NCBI RefSeq assembly: GCF_024295805.1
Contig: NZ_JANCLX010000002.1
Coordinates: 32,064-96,063 of the forward strand
DNA: 64,000 nt
Reading direction: 5' to 3'
Source of the DNA: Streptomyces cucumeris
Lineage (GTDB): Bacteria > Actinomycetota > Actinomycetes > Streptomycetales > Streptomycetaceae
The first letter of the stretch is position 1. Each line of letters opens with the position of its first letter. Below the pieces are notes generated by a model. It had not been told where the DNA came from. It saw only the letters and a program-made list of their open reading frames with translations, and did not search any database. This document shows, one piece after another, positions 41,845-50,125 of this stretch. A program made the position numbers and the translations under genes.

Positions 41845-43317
41845 ATGCTGCTCGCGGCCGCTTCCGCTGCGCAGACCCCACCGCACACCGGTGGGTTGCT
41901 GACGGTCATCCCCGGCACCGCAGGACTGCTGACCGTCGCCGCCCTCGGTATCGCGCTCCTGCTGTACCTGATCATCAAGATCCGCCTCCAGCCCTTCGTG
42001 GCACTGCTCGGCGTCTCCATCGCGGTGGGCCTGGCCGCCGGGCTCTCGGTCACCGAACTCTTCGGCACCGTCCAGAAGTCCGACGCCGTCTCGCTCATCG
42101 AGACCGGGATGGGCGGCATCCTCGGCCATATCGCCATCATCATCGGCCTCGGCACCATGCTGGGGGCGATCCTGGAGGTCTCCGGCGGCGCCGAGGCGCT
42201 CAGTTCGCGGCTGCTCGGTCTGTTCGGCGAGCGGCGGGCCCCGCTGGCGATGGGGCTGACCGGGCTCATTTTCGGCATACCCGTCTTCTTCGACGTCGGC
42301 ATCTTCGTCCTGGCGCCCATCGTCTACGCGGCCGCCCGGCGCAGCGGTAAGTCGATCGTGCTCTACGCCATGCCGCTGCTCGCGGGGCTGTCCATGACCC
42401 ATGCCTTCCTGCCGCCGCATCCGGGTCCGGTGGCCGCGGCCGGGCTGCTCCATGTCGACCTGGGCTGGGTCATCCTGATGGGCGTGCTGGTCGGGGTGCC
42501 CTCGGTGCTGGCCGCCTGGGTCTACGCGGCGTGGATCGGCCGGCGGCTCTTCGTCCCCGTACCGCAGGACATGGTGGAGGCGGCCGAGGAGGCACGGGCC
42601 GCGGTCGAGGCCGAACAGCGGGCGGCGGGCGCTGTTCCGGCGGAGCGGCCGGTACCGGTGGGCACGGTGCTGGCGATCATCGGCACCCCGCTGGTCCTCA
42701 TCCTCTGCGCCACGTTCTCCTCCGTCGCGCTGGACCCGAGCACCGGACGCTCGGTGATCGAGTTCTTCGGCCATCCCTTCGTGGCGCTGACCATCGCGCT
42801 CTTCCTCGCCTTCTACCTGCTGGGCATCCGGCGCGGCTGGTCGCGGAACTCGCTGGAGTCGGTGTGCACCGCCTCGCTCAAGCCGGTGGGCAACATCCTG
42901 CTGGTGGTGGGCGCGGGCGGGGTGTTCGGCGCGGTGCTCAAGGGGAGCGGGGTGGCCCAGGCGCTGGCGGATGCCTTCGACAGCGCGGGGCTGCCGGTGA
43001 TCCTGCTGTCCTGGCTGATCGCGCTGGTGCTGCGGGTCGCGCAGGGGTCGGCGACGGTCGCGATCGTCACCACGGCCGGGATCGTCTCCCCGATGCTGGC
43101 CGGGGGCGACTACTCCCAGGCCCATCTGGCGCTGGTCATCATGGCGATATCGGCGGGCTCGATCTTCGCCTCGCATGTCAACGACGGCGGGTTCTGGATG
43201 GTCGCCAAGTACTTCGGGATATCCGAGCGGGACACCCTGAAGTCATGGACGGTGCTGGAATCGGTGCTGTCGGTGGCGGGCTTCGTGGTCGCCGGTCTGC
43301 TCAGCCTGGTGATCTAG
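41845..43317 (+). CDS. GntP-family permease (gluconate/D-serine type)
   Basis: The 490-residue membrane protein is of the GntP family, with about 12 helices. Motifs include LLLYLIIKIRLQPFVALLGVS, SLIETGMGGILGHIAIIIGLG, GIPVFFDVGIFVLAPIVY, MTHAFLPPHPGP and the C-terminal RVAQGSATVAIVTTAG and ASHVNDGGFWMV. GntP proteins import gluconate-type acids or D-serine (DsdX). ATG 41845 is preceded by GGGAG. The 231-base spacer upstream contains no gene; the permease is probably still part of the kinase-IclR-RidA transcript. A terminator hairpin follows at 43358. Confidence 0.92.
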   Translation: MLLAAASAAQTPPHTGGLLTVIPGTAGLLTVAALGIALLLYLIIKIRLQPFVALLGVSIAVGLAAGLSVTELFGTVQKSDAVSLIETGMGGILGHIAIIIGLGTMLGAILEVSGGAEALSSRLLGLFGERRAPLAMGLTGLIFGIPVFFDVGIFVLAPIVYAAARRSGKSIVLYAMPLLAGLSMTHAFLPPHPGPVAAAGLLHVDLGWVILMGVLVGVPSVLAAWVYAAWIGRRLFVPVPQDMVEAAEEARAAVEAEQRAAGAVPAERPVPVGTVLAIIGTPLVLILCATFSSVALDPSTGRSVIEFFGHPFVALTIALFLAFYLLGIRRGWSRNSLESVCTASLKPVGNILLVVGAGGVFGAVLKGSGVAQALADAFDSAGLPVILLSWLIALVLRVAQGSATVAIVTTAGIVSPMLAGGDYSQAHLALVIMAISAGSIFASHVNDGGFWMVAKYFGISERDTLKSWTVLESVLSVAGFVVAGLLSLVI

Positions 43318-43357
43318 GGCGGACGCCGGTCTCCCCGAAGGGAGTCCGGACCTGCGG

Positions 43358-43386
43358 GCCGTCCCGGCGGGGTGCGCCGGGACGGC
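43358..43386. terminator. Terminator after the GntP gene
   Basis: GCCGTCCCGGC at 43358-43368 pairs with GCCGGGACGGC at 43376-43386 around a seven-base loop. It lies between the convergent GntP and carboxypeptidase genes. Confidence 0.85.
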
Positions 43387-43405
43387 TCGCGGCCATCTCA
43401 CCGGG

Positions 43406-44758
43406 TCAGCTGGTGCAGTACTGCTGTTCCTTGCCGATGGAGCGGTACATGCAGTCCGCGTTCTCCAGGAGTTGGAGCACCGCGTCCCGGTTGCGCTCGG
43501 TCTCGCGCTCGATGACCTCGTCGGGCGGGTAGAAACCGCCGCCGATGAAGGACGAGGGGTACATCTCGAAGGTGTAGGCGAAGACCTTCTCGGCGCCCCA
43601 CAGCCAGTCGTCGATGGAACCGTCGGTGATGTAGAGGTCGCTCGACTGCTCGGGGGTGTAGCCGTTGCTGGCGGCCATCTTCTTGCCGATGGCCGCGAAG
43701 GCGTCGCGGTCGTCCTTCGTCATCCCGGTGGTGGTGTCACTGGTCGTCCAGCCGAACGGCCACAGCACCAGTTCGCTGTAGGTGTGGAAGTCGATGGCGG
43801 CCTTGAGCTGCTGCTTGCCGCCGACGACCCGGCTGCGGGCGAAGTCCGCGACCACCTTGACCTCGGGGGCGGACTCGGCGCGCGCACCGCGGTAGGTCTC
43901 GGAGCCGGGGGATCCCGAGGAGCCGCCGCAGCAGCCCCATTTGAAGTCCCAGTTGCGGTTGAGGTCGGTGCCGACCGACGAGGACCCGGAGTTGGGCTGG
44001 CGGTTCTTACGCCAGCTGCGGTACCGGCCGGTGGCGATGTCGTACTCGCCGCCGTCCGGGTTGAGGTCCGGGACGATCCAGATCTCACGGCCGTCGATGG
44101 CCTTGGTGATCCGGGAATCGCTGCCGTAACCGGCCGTCAGCTCGTGCACCAGATACAGCGCCATCTCCACCGTGAGGTGTTCGCGCGCGTGCTGGTGCGC
44201 GGTGAACAGCACCTCGGGCTCGTCCTCGTCACTGGCCACGTTGTCGCTGATCTTGAGGGCGACGATGTCCCGTCCCTCGTACGACTTTCCGATGACGCGC
44301 TTGCTCAGGATGGCCGGATACGTGGCGATCGCCTTGTCGATCTCGGCGTTGGCTTCGGCGTAGTTGTGGTACCGCGCATCGGAGGAGGGGAAGTCGAAGG
44401 GCCGGGCCGCGCCGGCCCCGGCGCGGTCGGGCGGACCGTCCAGTGCGGTGAGCCGGTAGCCCAGCGCCCGCACCTTCTTGGCCTGCGCGGCGTCGGCGGT
44501 GATCACGAGGGAGCGGGCGTCCACCTCGTCGATGGAGACACCGGTGGCGGCGACCGCGGACCGTTCCTTACGGGTGGCCGGACCCGCGACCTGGTACTGG
44601 GTCACCTGCTCATCGGCCGATGCCTTGGCTCCGGCGGCGGCACCGGACGCGCGTGCGGACGGCGGGTCGTCGGCCTCGGCGGCGATGGGGGCGGCGAGGG
44701 CGAGGGCCAGCAGTGCGGCGAGGGCGGAGACCCGTCTGCCGCGAATGCGTAGTCGCAT
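43406..44758 (-). CDS. Secreted M14 zinc carboxypeptidase
   Basis: The 450-residue precursor has a signal peptide ([21 protein letters not shown]) and a propeptide to about residue 120. The M14 domain follows. Zinc ligands are His190 and Glu193 in HQHARE, and a third His in [17 protein letters not shown]. The substrate Arg/Asn segment is [14 protein letters not shown], and the catalytic Glu lies in YTFEMYPSS. The C-terminal [13 protein letters not shown] holds the last cysteine. It resembles carboxypeptidase T-like Streptomyces enzymes that trim C-terminal residues from extracellular peptides. ATG 44758 follows AGGAG. It is divergent from a trypsin-like protease gene. Confidence 0.93.
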   Translation of the reverse strand: MRLRIRGRRVSALAALLALALAAPIAAEADDPPSARASGAAAGAKASADEQVTQYQVAGPATRKERSAVAATGVSIDEVDARSLVITADAAQAKKVRALGYRLTALDGPPDRAGAGAARPFDFPSSDARYHNYAEANAEIDKAIATYPAILSKRVIGKSYEGRDIVALKISDNVASDEDEPEVLFTAHQHAREHLTVEMALYLVHELTAGYGSDSRITKAIDGREIWIVPDLNPDGGEYDIATGRYRSWRKNRQPNSGSSSVGTDLNRNWDFKWGCCGGSSGSPGSETYRGARAESAPEVKVVADFARSRVVGGKQQLKAAIDFHTYSELVLWPFGWTTSDTTTGMTKDDRDAFAAIGKKMAASNGYTPEQSSDLYITDGSIDDWLWGAEKVFAYTFEMYPSSFIGGGFYPPDEVIERETERNRDAVLQLLENADCMYRSIGKEQQYCTS

Positions 44759-44902
44759 GAGTTCTCCTGGGGGGTGTGTTTCTCCTGTGGGGGTGAAAGG
44801 CGAGCGACTGCTGCGCCAGTGTTCGGCCATGTGCATGACACGGTCAAGGGTGGGAAATGGTCGTCGGGGAAAGAACTCCTCACCGAGGGAAGGAAACCCC
44901 CC

Positions 44903-45766
44903 ATGAACAGACCTCTCGCCGGTGCGCTGTCGGCCCTCTTACTCGCCGGAGCGGCCGTCCTGGGCACCGGCGCCACCCCCACGGTGGCCGCGACCCCCAC
45001 CCCCTCCGCCGCTCCGGCGGCGGACACGGCCCGCGCGGTGGGCTTCGCAGGCACGGTGGCCCTCAGCAACTGCTCGGGTTCGGTCGTCCGGGCCCCGGGC
45101 TCCGCCGACACCGATCCGGCGCTCGTGCTCTCCAACGGACACTGTCTGTCCAGCGGCTTCCCCGCCGCGGGTGAGGTCATCGTCGACCAGCCGTCAACCC
45201 GCAGCTTCACCCTGCTGAAGAGCTCCGGTGCCAGTGCGGGCACGCTGCGGGCCACCAAGGTCGCGTACGCGACGATGACCGACACCGACATCTCGCTGTA
45301 CGAGCTGAGCTCGACGTACGCCCAGATCGAACAGCGGTACGGCATCAAGGCCCTGTCGCTGTCCGACAGCCACCCGGTCCAGGGCACCAGCATCAATGTG
45401 GTCTCCGGCTACTGGAAGAGGATCTACTCCTGCAATATCGACGGATTTGCGTACCGTCTCAAGGAAGGCGAGTGGACCTGGAAGGATTCGGTCCGCTACA
45501 CCCCGGCCTGTCACACGATCGGCGGAACCTCGGGCTCGCCCGTCGTGGACACCGCGTCCGGCAAGGTCGTGGCCGTGAACAACACCGGTAACGAGAGCGG
45601 TGGCCGGTGCACCCTGAACAACCCCTGCGAGGTCGACGAGAACGGCACCGTGACGGTCCGCCAGGGGATCAACTACGCCCAGCAGACCTACGGCATCACC
45701 CGCTGTCTGACCACCGGCAACAAGATCGACCTCGCACTCCCGGAGTGTGAGCTGCCCAAGCCCTGA
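44903..45766 (+). CDS. Secreted trypsin-like serine protease
   Basis: The 287-residue precursor has a signal peptide (residues 1 to about 29) and a short Pro/Ala-rich pro-region. The chymotrypsin-fold catalytic triad is visible: His80 in SNGHCLS, Asp129 in [11 protein letters not shown], and Ser212 in [10 protein letters not shown]. The His is in a cysteine-bearing loop, and paired Cys residues appear at GFAYR-flanking YSCNID and PACHTIGG. The residue before Gly-Ser is Ser rather than the more common Asp-Ser-Gly, as in some V8-like or trypsin-like variants. ATG 44903 follows GAGGGAAGGAAA. Divergent from the carboxypeptidase; both probably work on extracellular protein. Confidence 0.9.
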   Translation: MNRPLAGALSALLLAGAAVLGTGATPTVAATPTPSAAPAADTARAVGFAGTVALSNCSGSVVRAPGSADTDPALVLSNGHCLSSGFPAAGEVIVDQPSTRSFTLLKSSGASAGTLRATKVAYATMTDTDISLYELSSTYAQIEQRYGIKALSLSDSHPVQGTSINVVSGYWKRIYSCNIDGFAYRLKEGEWTWKDSVRYTPACHTIGGTSGSPVVDTASGKVVAVNNTGNESGGRCTLNNPCEVDENGTVTVRQGINYAQQTYGITRCLTTGNKIDLALPECELPKP

Positions 45767-45778
45767 CCGAACGGAACA

Positions 45779-45829
45779 GGGGTGCTGCCAACACCCCGGC
45801 CCGGGGGCGGCCACCAGTGCGCCCCCGGG
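45779..45829 (+). terminator. Two tandem hairpins after the protease gene
   Basis: GGGGTG/CACCCC at 45779-45797 is followed by CCCGGGGGCG at 45800-45809 pairing with CGCCCCCGGG at 45820-45829. Both are within 65 bases of the stop codon and should terminate the protease transcript before the lipase gene. Confidence 0.65.
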
Positions 45830-45883
45830 GTACCGCACGGAAGGCTGGGGTCCTCGTCACACCGCGTCAGAAACGGGGACCCC

Positions 45884-47167
45884 ATGCGCATCCATGTGAA
45901 CCGCCGCACCACGGCCCGCGCGGCCGCCCTCTGCGCCGCGCTGCTGCTGGCGGGCACCGCCGTCCCGGCCGCGGCCACGGCCGCCGCTCCCGCCGCCGGA
46001 GCGTCGGCCTCCGCGCCCGGCGGACAGCGGCAGTTGCACGGCCGGGGGTCGCTGGTGTCGGCCGAGCGGCTCTACACCCTGGCCGGGCCGAAGGACGTCG
46101 CCGCCGAGCTGACCTCCGCCGGATTCGACGCCCGCACCGCCCGCTACGGCGTCGATGCCTACCGGCTGGTCTACCGCACCGTCGACCCCCAGGGACGGCC
46201 GACCACCGCCAGCGGGCTGCTGGTCCTCCCGCGCGGTGCCGACGGCAGGCTGCGCCCGGTGTCGTTCGCCCATGGCACCGGCGCCCACAAGAGCGACGCC
46301 CCCTCGATGCAGCGGCGCGCCTTCCTGACCGGCCCGCCCGTGACCTACGCCGCCGCCGGGTTCGCCGCGGTCGCCCCCGACTACCTCGGGATGGGCACCG
46401 GCCCCGGCCCCCACCCCTGGATGGACGTTCCCTCGGAGACCACCGCCTCCCTGGACATGCTCCGCGCCGCCCGCGCCTTCGCGCCGCGCACCGGCCACAC
46501 CCTGGACCGCGAGGTGGCGGTCACCGGCTTCTCGCAGGGCGCCTCGGCCGCGCTCGGCCTCGCCCGCTCCCTCCAGGCGGGGGAGGACCGCTGGTTCCGG
46601 CTGGGTGCGCTGGCCCCGGTCAGCGGGGCGTACGACTTCGGCGGCACCGAGCTGCGGGCGGTGCTCGACGGCAGGCTCGAGCCCAAGTCGAGCGTGATCT
46701 ACGCGGCGTACGCCCTGGTCGCCTTCAACCGGCTGCACGCCGTGTACGACAGCCCCGAGGAGGTGTTCCAGCCGCGCTACGCGAAGACCGTCGAGGCACT
46801 GTTCGACGGTGCCCACACCGGGCGGGACATCATGAACGGCACCCCGGGGACCCTCGACGAGCTGCTGACCCCGTACGGCCGCAGGATCCTCGCCGAGCCC
46901 AACGAGGGGATGGCCGCCGCGCTGCGCGCCACCGACGGCGTCTGCACCGACTGGGCGCCGCGGGTGCCAACCCGGCTGTACCTGGCACGGGGCGACGAGC
47001 AGGCCGCGGTGGAGAACACCGCGGTCTGCCGGGCCGCCCTGCGCCGCCAGGGAGTGGACGCTCCGGTCATCGACCTCGGGGCCGTCGACCACGAACGCTC
47101 ACGGCATCTGGGCTCCAACGTCGCCGCGACCGCCGATATCGTCCGCTGGCTGCTCACCCTGCGGTAG
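45884..47167 (+). CDS. Secreted alpha/beta-hydrolase lipase (LIP family)
   Basis: The 427-residue precursor has a signal peptide (TTARAAALCAALLLAGTAVP, cut near AAAT). The body is an alpha/beta hydrolase of the secretory-lipase type (similar to Candida LIP-like lipases in bacteria). The nucleophile is Ser217 in TGFSQGAS. The oxyanion-type SFAHGTG is near residue 127, and a likely acid residue is in LYLARGDEQ with the His in DHERSRH. The region VAPDYLGMGTGPGPHPWMD is a family mark. ATG 45884 follows GGGGACCC. It is convergent with the chitinase gene, 26 bases apart. Confidence 0.88.
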   Translation: MRIHVNRRTTARAAALCAALLLAGTAVPAAATAAAPAAGASASAPGGQRQLHGRGSLVSAERLYTLAGPKDVAAELTSAGFDARTARYGVDAYRLVYRTVDPQGRPTTASGLLVLPRGADGRLRPVSFAHGTGAHKSDAPSMQRRAFLTGPPVTYAAAGFAAVAPDYLGMGTGPGPHPWMDVPSETTASLDMLRAARAFAPRTGHTLDREVAVTGFSQGASAALGLARSLQAGEDRWFRLGALAPVSGAYDFGGTELRAVLDGRLEPKSSVIYAAYALVAFNRLHAVYDSPEEVFQPRYAKTVEALFDGAHTGRDIMNGTPGTLDELLTPYGRRILAEPNEGMAAALRATDGVCTDWAPRVPTRLYLARGDEQAAVENTAVCRAALRRQGVDAPVIDLGAVDHERSRHLGSNVAATADIVRWLLTLR

Positions 47168-47193
47168 CCGGACCGCGTCGGACCGGGCCGGAG

Positions 47194-48189
47194 CTACAGC
47201 CCGTGGACATGCGGGCCGACCGCCTTCGACCAGGCGTTCCCGTTCGCCGCGTCCCAGTTGGTGGACCAGGTCATCGCGCCCCGGATGCCCGGGTAGGTCC
47301 GGGAGGGCTTGAAGCTGCCGCAGCCCGTGCCCTTGGCGAGGCAGTCCAGCGCCGCGTTGACCACGCCCGGTTCGACGTAGCCGGAGCCCGCGCCGCGCGG
47401 GGAGGCGGGGACACCCAGGCCGACCTGTGACGGGTCGAGTCCGTTCTCCAGCTGGACACAGGCGAGGGCGGTGAGGAAGTCCACCGAACCCTGGGAGTAG
47501 ACCTTGCCGTCGCAGCCCACCATCGAACCGCTGTTGTAGTACTGCATGTTGACCACCGTCAGGAAGTCCTTGATGCCCAGGGCGGTCTTGAAGTAGGCGT
47601 TCGACGGTGACTGCATATCGATCGTCTGGGGTGCCATCGTGACCACGACATCGCTCTTCTTGTCGTGGATCGCCCGGAGCGCCTGGGTCATATAGGTGGC
47701 GTCGAGCCCGTTCTCCAGGTCGATGTCGACGCCGTCGAAGCCGTACTCGTCCATGAGGCCGGTGATCGAGGAGGCGAAGGCGTTCGCCGAGGCGTCGTCG
47801 CTGACCGAGACGGTGCCGTTCTGGCCGCCGACGGAGAGGACGACCGACTTCCCGGCCGCTTGCTCGGCCTTGATGTCGTCCTTGAACTCCTGCTCGCTGC
47901 CGTAGCCGACGGCCGGGTCGAGATGGAAGTCCACGGCGCCGGGCGAGCCGGTGGCGTCCGCGAAGGCGACCGCGATGATGTCGTACTCGCCGGGCACGTC
48001 CGCCAGCTTCTGCACGGTCGCGCCGTTGTCGAAGTTCTGCCAGTAGCCGGTGACGGCGTGCGCGGGGACGGCCGCCGCGGGGTGTGTCCCGGCCGCCTCG
48101 GCGGCGCCGGACGCCAGCAGTCCTCCGGCGCCGAGGGCGACCGCGGCCGCCGCGCCGATCAGGCTCTTCCCGAACCGTGCGCGTATCAC
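47194..48189 (-). CDS. Secreted GH18 chitinase
   Basis: The 331-residue precursor has a signal peptide (MIRARFGKSLIGAAAAVALG and on to about residue 32). It is a single GH18 domain with the catalytic motif FDGVDIDLE (Glu159) preceded by the strand KSVVLSVGG. The substrate-binding TMAPQTIDMQ, NMQYYNSGS and the final GAMTWSTNWD are typical of ChiC/ChiD-like chitinases. No carbohydrate-binding module is present. I start it at GTG 48189, with GGAGGC seven bases upstream; the ATG at 48201 would lie over this site. A DasR-like operator between the -35 and start region suggests GlcNAc-responsive control. Confidence 0.93.
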   Translation of the reverse strand: MIRARFGKSLIGAAAAVALGAGGLLASGAAEAAGTHPAAAVPAHAVTGYWQNFDNGATVQKLADVPGEYDIIAVAFADATGSPGAVDFHLDPAVGYGSEQEFKDDIKAEQAAGKSVVLSVGGQNGTVSVSDDASANAFASSITGLMDEYGFDGVDIDLENGLDATYMTQALRAIHDKKSDVVVTMAPQTIDMQSPSNAYFKTALGIKDFLTVVNMQYYNSGSMVGCDGKVYSQGSVDFLTALACVQLENGLDPSQVGLGVPASPRGAGSGYVEPGVVNAALDCLAKGTGCGSFKPSRTYPGIRGAMTWSTNWDAANGNAWSKAVGPHVHGL

Positions 48190-48266
48190 GACAGCCTCCA
48201 TACGTGGGGGATGGGGGGAGGTGGTGCGAGTGCGCGTCCAGGGGCCCCTGAGGCGTGCCGTACAAG

Positions 48267-48292
48267 TTGGTTCAGACCAATTGGGTTGTCAA
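48267..48292 (-). promoter_or_regulatory. Chitinase promoter with DasR-like operator (dre)
   Basis: TTGGTTCAGACCAA at 48267-48280 is an inverted repeat. Its inner 12 bases, on the minus strand TGGTCTGAACCA, match ten of twelve positions of the dre core TGGTCTAGACCA known for Streptomyces DasR. A TTGACA -35 (minus strand) lies just upstream at 48287-48292. The site is about 78 bases before the chitinase start, where repressor binding would block RNA polymerase. Confidence 0.75.
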
Positions 48293-48446
48293 GGGAATGC
48301 GCGGCAGACCGCCGAACCAGGTGGCCGTAACGCAGAGGAACTGTTCTCTCACGCGGCTTTCGTGGATAAAGTGACGATGCACCAGGAACGGCGTGACGAC
48401 CTGCGGCCGCGGCCGCTCGGTGCCGATGTGAGACGGGGTAGCCGAC

Positions 48447-49358
48447 GTGCCCACCGCGATAGCAGTCACCGGCCGCGAGCTGGTGCTTCCGCCGCCCGAC
48501 GGGCAGACCCCGTCGGCCGTTGTGCTCCGCCCGCCGCGGGAGCAGCCGCTCGACGACGCGCTCGCCGAGGTCACCGCGCTGCTGGACCGGCAGGGTCATC
48601 TGGTCGTGCTCTATCCCGCCGCGACCCCGCCGCCCGTCATCCGCAGACTGCACACCCTGCGCGCCGTCCTGGAGAGCGACCGGATGGCGCTGGTGCCTCT
48701 CGAACTTCCGCCGCTGGCCGTGGCCGTGCTGGCCCGTCAGCTCCGGCAGCTCTCGCTCTCCGACTTCAGCCCCGGGGTGCTCGCCTGCGCCGCCCGGCTG
48801 CTGGCCCACTACATCCACGCCGGTGCGCTGCTCGGCAGCGTCGCCCGGCTGGACCGGGTGCCGGTCGGGCTCACCTCGCACGTCAAGTCCTGGCTGCCCG
48901 GCACCCATTTCGCGGTGCTCGCCCACCCCACCCCGCGGCTGGTGAAGGCCGGGGCGGACGGGGTGCTGCCCGCCCCCTCGTACGGCACCCGGATGACGGT
49001 CGCCCCCGGGGCGCTCAACAGCCATGGCCACCGGGACGGTTCGGTGGCCGGGCGGGAGGACTGGGTCACCGGCGCCCTCGCACCCGCCTGGGGCATCCGG
49101 GACGTGGAGCTGGTGGAGCCCTCCCCGGACGCCGCCCGGTGGTGGGGCACCCCGAAGCTGATCGAGTTCGCGGCGGCCATCCCCGACCTGTCCGTCCTCT
49201 ACCAGCTCGTGGCGTCGGTGCGCCGGGAGGAGTGTCACTGGTGCGGTTTCGAACTCATCGGGGACCGCTGTGCGTTCTGCTCCGCGCCGGTGGCGCGCGG
49301 CGATGACATCCCCGCCGCCCTGATCCCGGCCCACCGCCCCGCTCTGACCAGCAGCTGA
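48447..49358 (+). CDS. Zinc-ribbon protein at the head of the Tad pilus operon
   Basis: The 303-residue protein has no signal peptide. A largely alpha/beta body (AVVLRPPREQPLDDALAEVT, LVVLYPAATPPPVIRRLHTL, VLARQLRQLSLSDFSPGVL) is followed by a C-terminal zinc ribbon with two CxxC pairs (CHWCGFELIGDRCAFC). GTG 48447 is the start; upstream is the chitinase promoter. It precedes cpaB by 42 bases on the same strand and belongs to the pilus operon by position. I do not recognise the N-terminal family. It may be an assembly or regulatory factor. Its N-terminus resembles no catalytic enzyme. Confidence 0.75.
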   Translation: MPTAIAVTGRELVLPPPDGQTPSAVVLRPPREQPLDDALAEVTALLDRQGHLVVLYPAATPPPVIRRLHTLRAVLESDRMALVPLELPPLAVAVLARQLRQLSLSDFSPGVLACAARLLAHYIHAGALLGSVARLDRVPVGLTSHVKSWLPGTHFAVLAHPTPRLVKAGADGVLPAPSYGTRMTVAPGALNSHGHRDGSVAGREDWVTGALAPAWGIRDVELVEPSPDAARWWGTPKLIEFAAAIPDLSVLYQLVASVRREECHWCGFELIGDRCAFCSAPVARGDDIPAALIPAHRPALTSS

Positions 49359-49400
49359 CGTCCCCGCGTCCCCCCGTCCCCGAACGAGGTTGTCCGTCCC

Positions 49401-50105
49401 ATGAATTCACGCCAGCGCCGCGGAGTCGTTCTGCTGCTCCTGTCGGTCCTGTGCGCCATCGGCGCGTTCGCCGGGGTGCTCTCCGTCATCGACGACGTGG
49501 AGTCCAAGGTCGGGCCCGAGACCACCGCCTACAAGCTGACCTCGGACGTCCCCGCCTACCAGGCCCTGGACACCGGGCAGTTCGAGAAGGTCTCCATGCC
49601 GGAGCGATGGGTGCCGTCCACCGCCGTCACCGACCTCGACGACATCCGCGGCAAGATAGCCGTGACCCCGCTGCACAAGGGGTCGCTGCTCCAGGACGAC
49701 ATGATCGTGAACCGTCCCGCCCTCAAGGCCGGACAGCAGGAGATCGCCATCATGATCGACGCGGCGACAGGTGTCGCGGGCAAGATCAACCCGGGGGCGA
49801 AGGTGAACATCTACGCCACCTTCGAGGGCAAGGGACAGCGCGACGAACCGGTCTCCAAGCTCATCGTCGCGGGCGCCCGGGTCATCGACGTCGGCGAACT
49901 CACCGCGCTGGAGCCGGACCAGGACGACGAACGGCGTGTCGACAAGGCCGTACCGATCACCTTCGCGCTCGACACCAAGAACGCGCAGCGGGTCGCGTAC
50001 GCCGAGTCCTTCGCCTCGCACGTGCGGCTCGCGCTGGTCGCCCCCGGCGGGGACGGTCCGATAGCGCCCGGCGACCGCAGCTACACCCTCGACGGCGACA
50101 AATGA
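49401..50105 (+). CDS. cpaB: Tad pilus assembly protein CpaB (RcpC-like, SAF domain)
   Basis: The 234-residue protein has an N-terminal transmembrane anchor (VVLLLLSVLCAIGAFAGVLS). A SAF-like beta-clip domain follows (LTSDVPAYQALDTGQFEKVSMP, then RGKIAVTPLHKGSLLQDDMI). The RcpC-type domain comes next (QQEIAIMIDAATGVAGKINPGAKVNIYATF). In Gram-negative Tad systems CpaB/RcpC sits at the outer membrane channel; in Gram-positives its role is probably in the cell wall. ATG 49401 is preceded by GAGG. Next gene starts 20 bases downstream. Confidence 0.9.
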   Translation: MNSRQRRGVVLLLLSVLCAIGAFAGVLSVIDDVESKVGPETTAYKLTSDVPAYQALDTGQFEKVSMPERWVPSTAVTDLDDIRGKIAVTPLHKGSLLQDDMIVNRPALKAGQQEIAIMIDAATGVAGKINPGAKVNIYATFEGKGQRDEPVSKLIVAGARVIDVGELTALEPDQDDERRVDKAVPITFALDTKNAQRVAYAESFASHVRLALVAPGGDGPIAPGDRSYTLDGDK

Positions 50106-50125
50106 GTAAGTGAGGAGGTGCCGCG

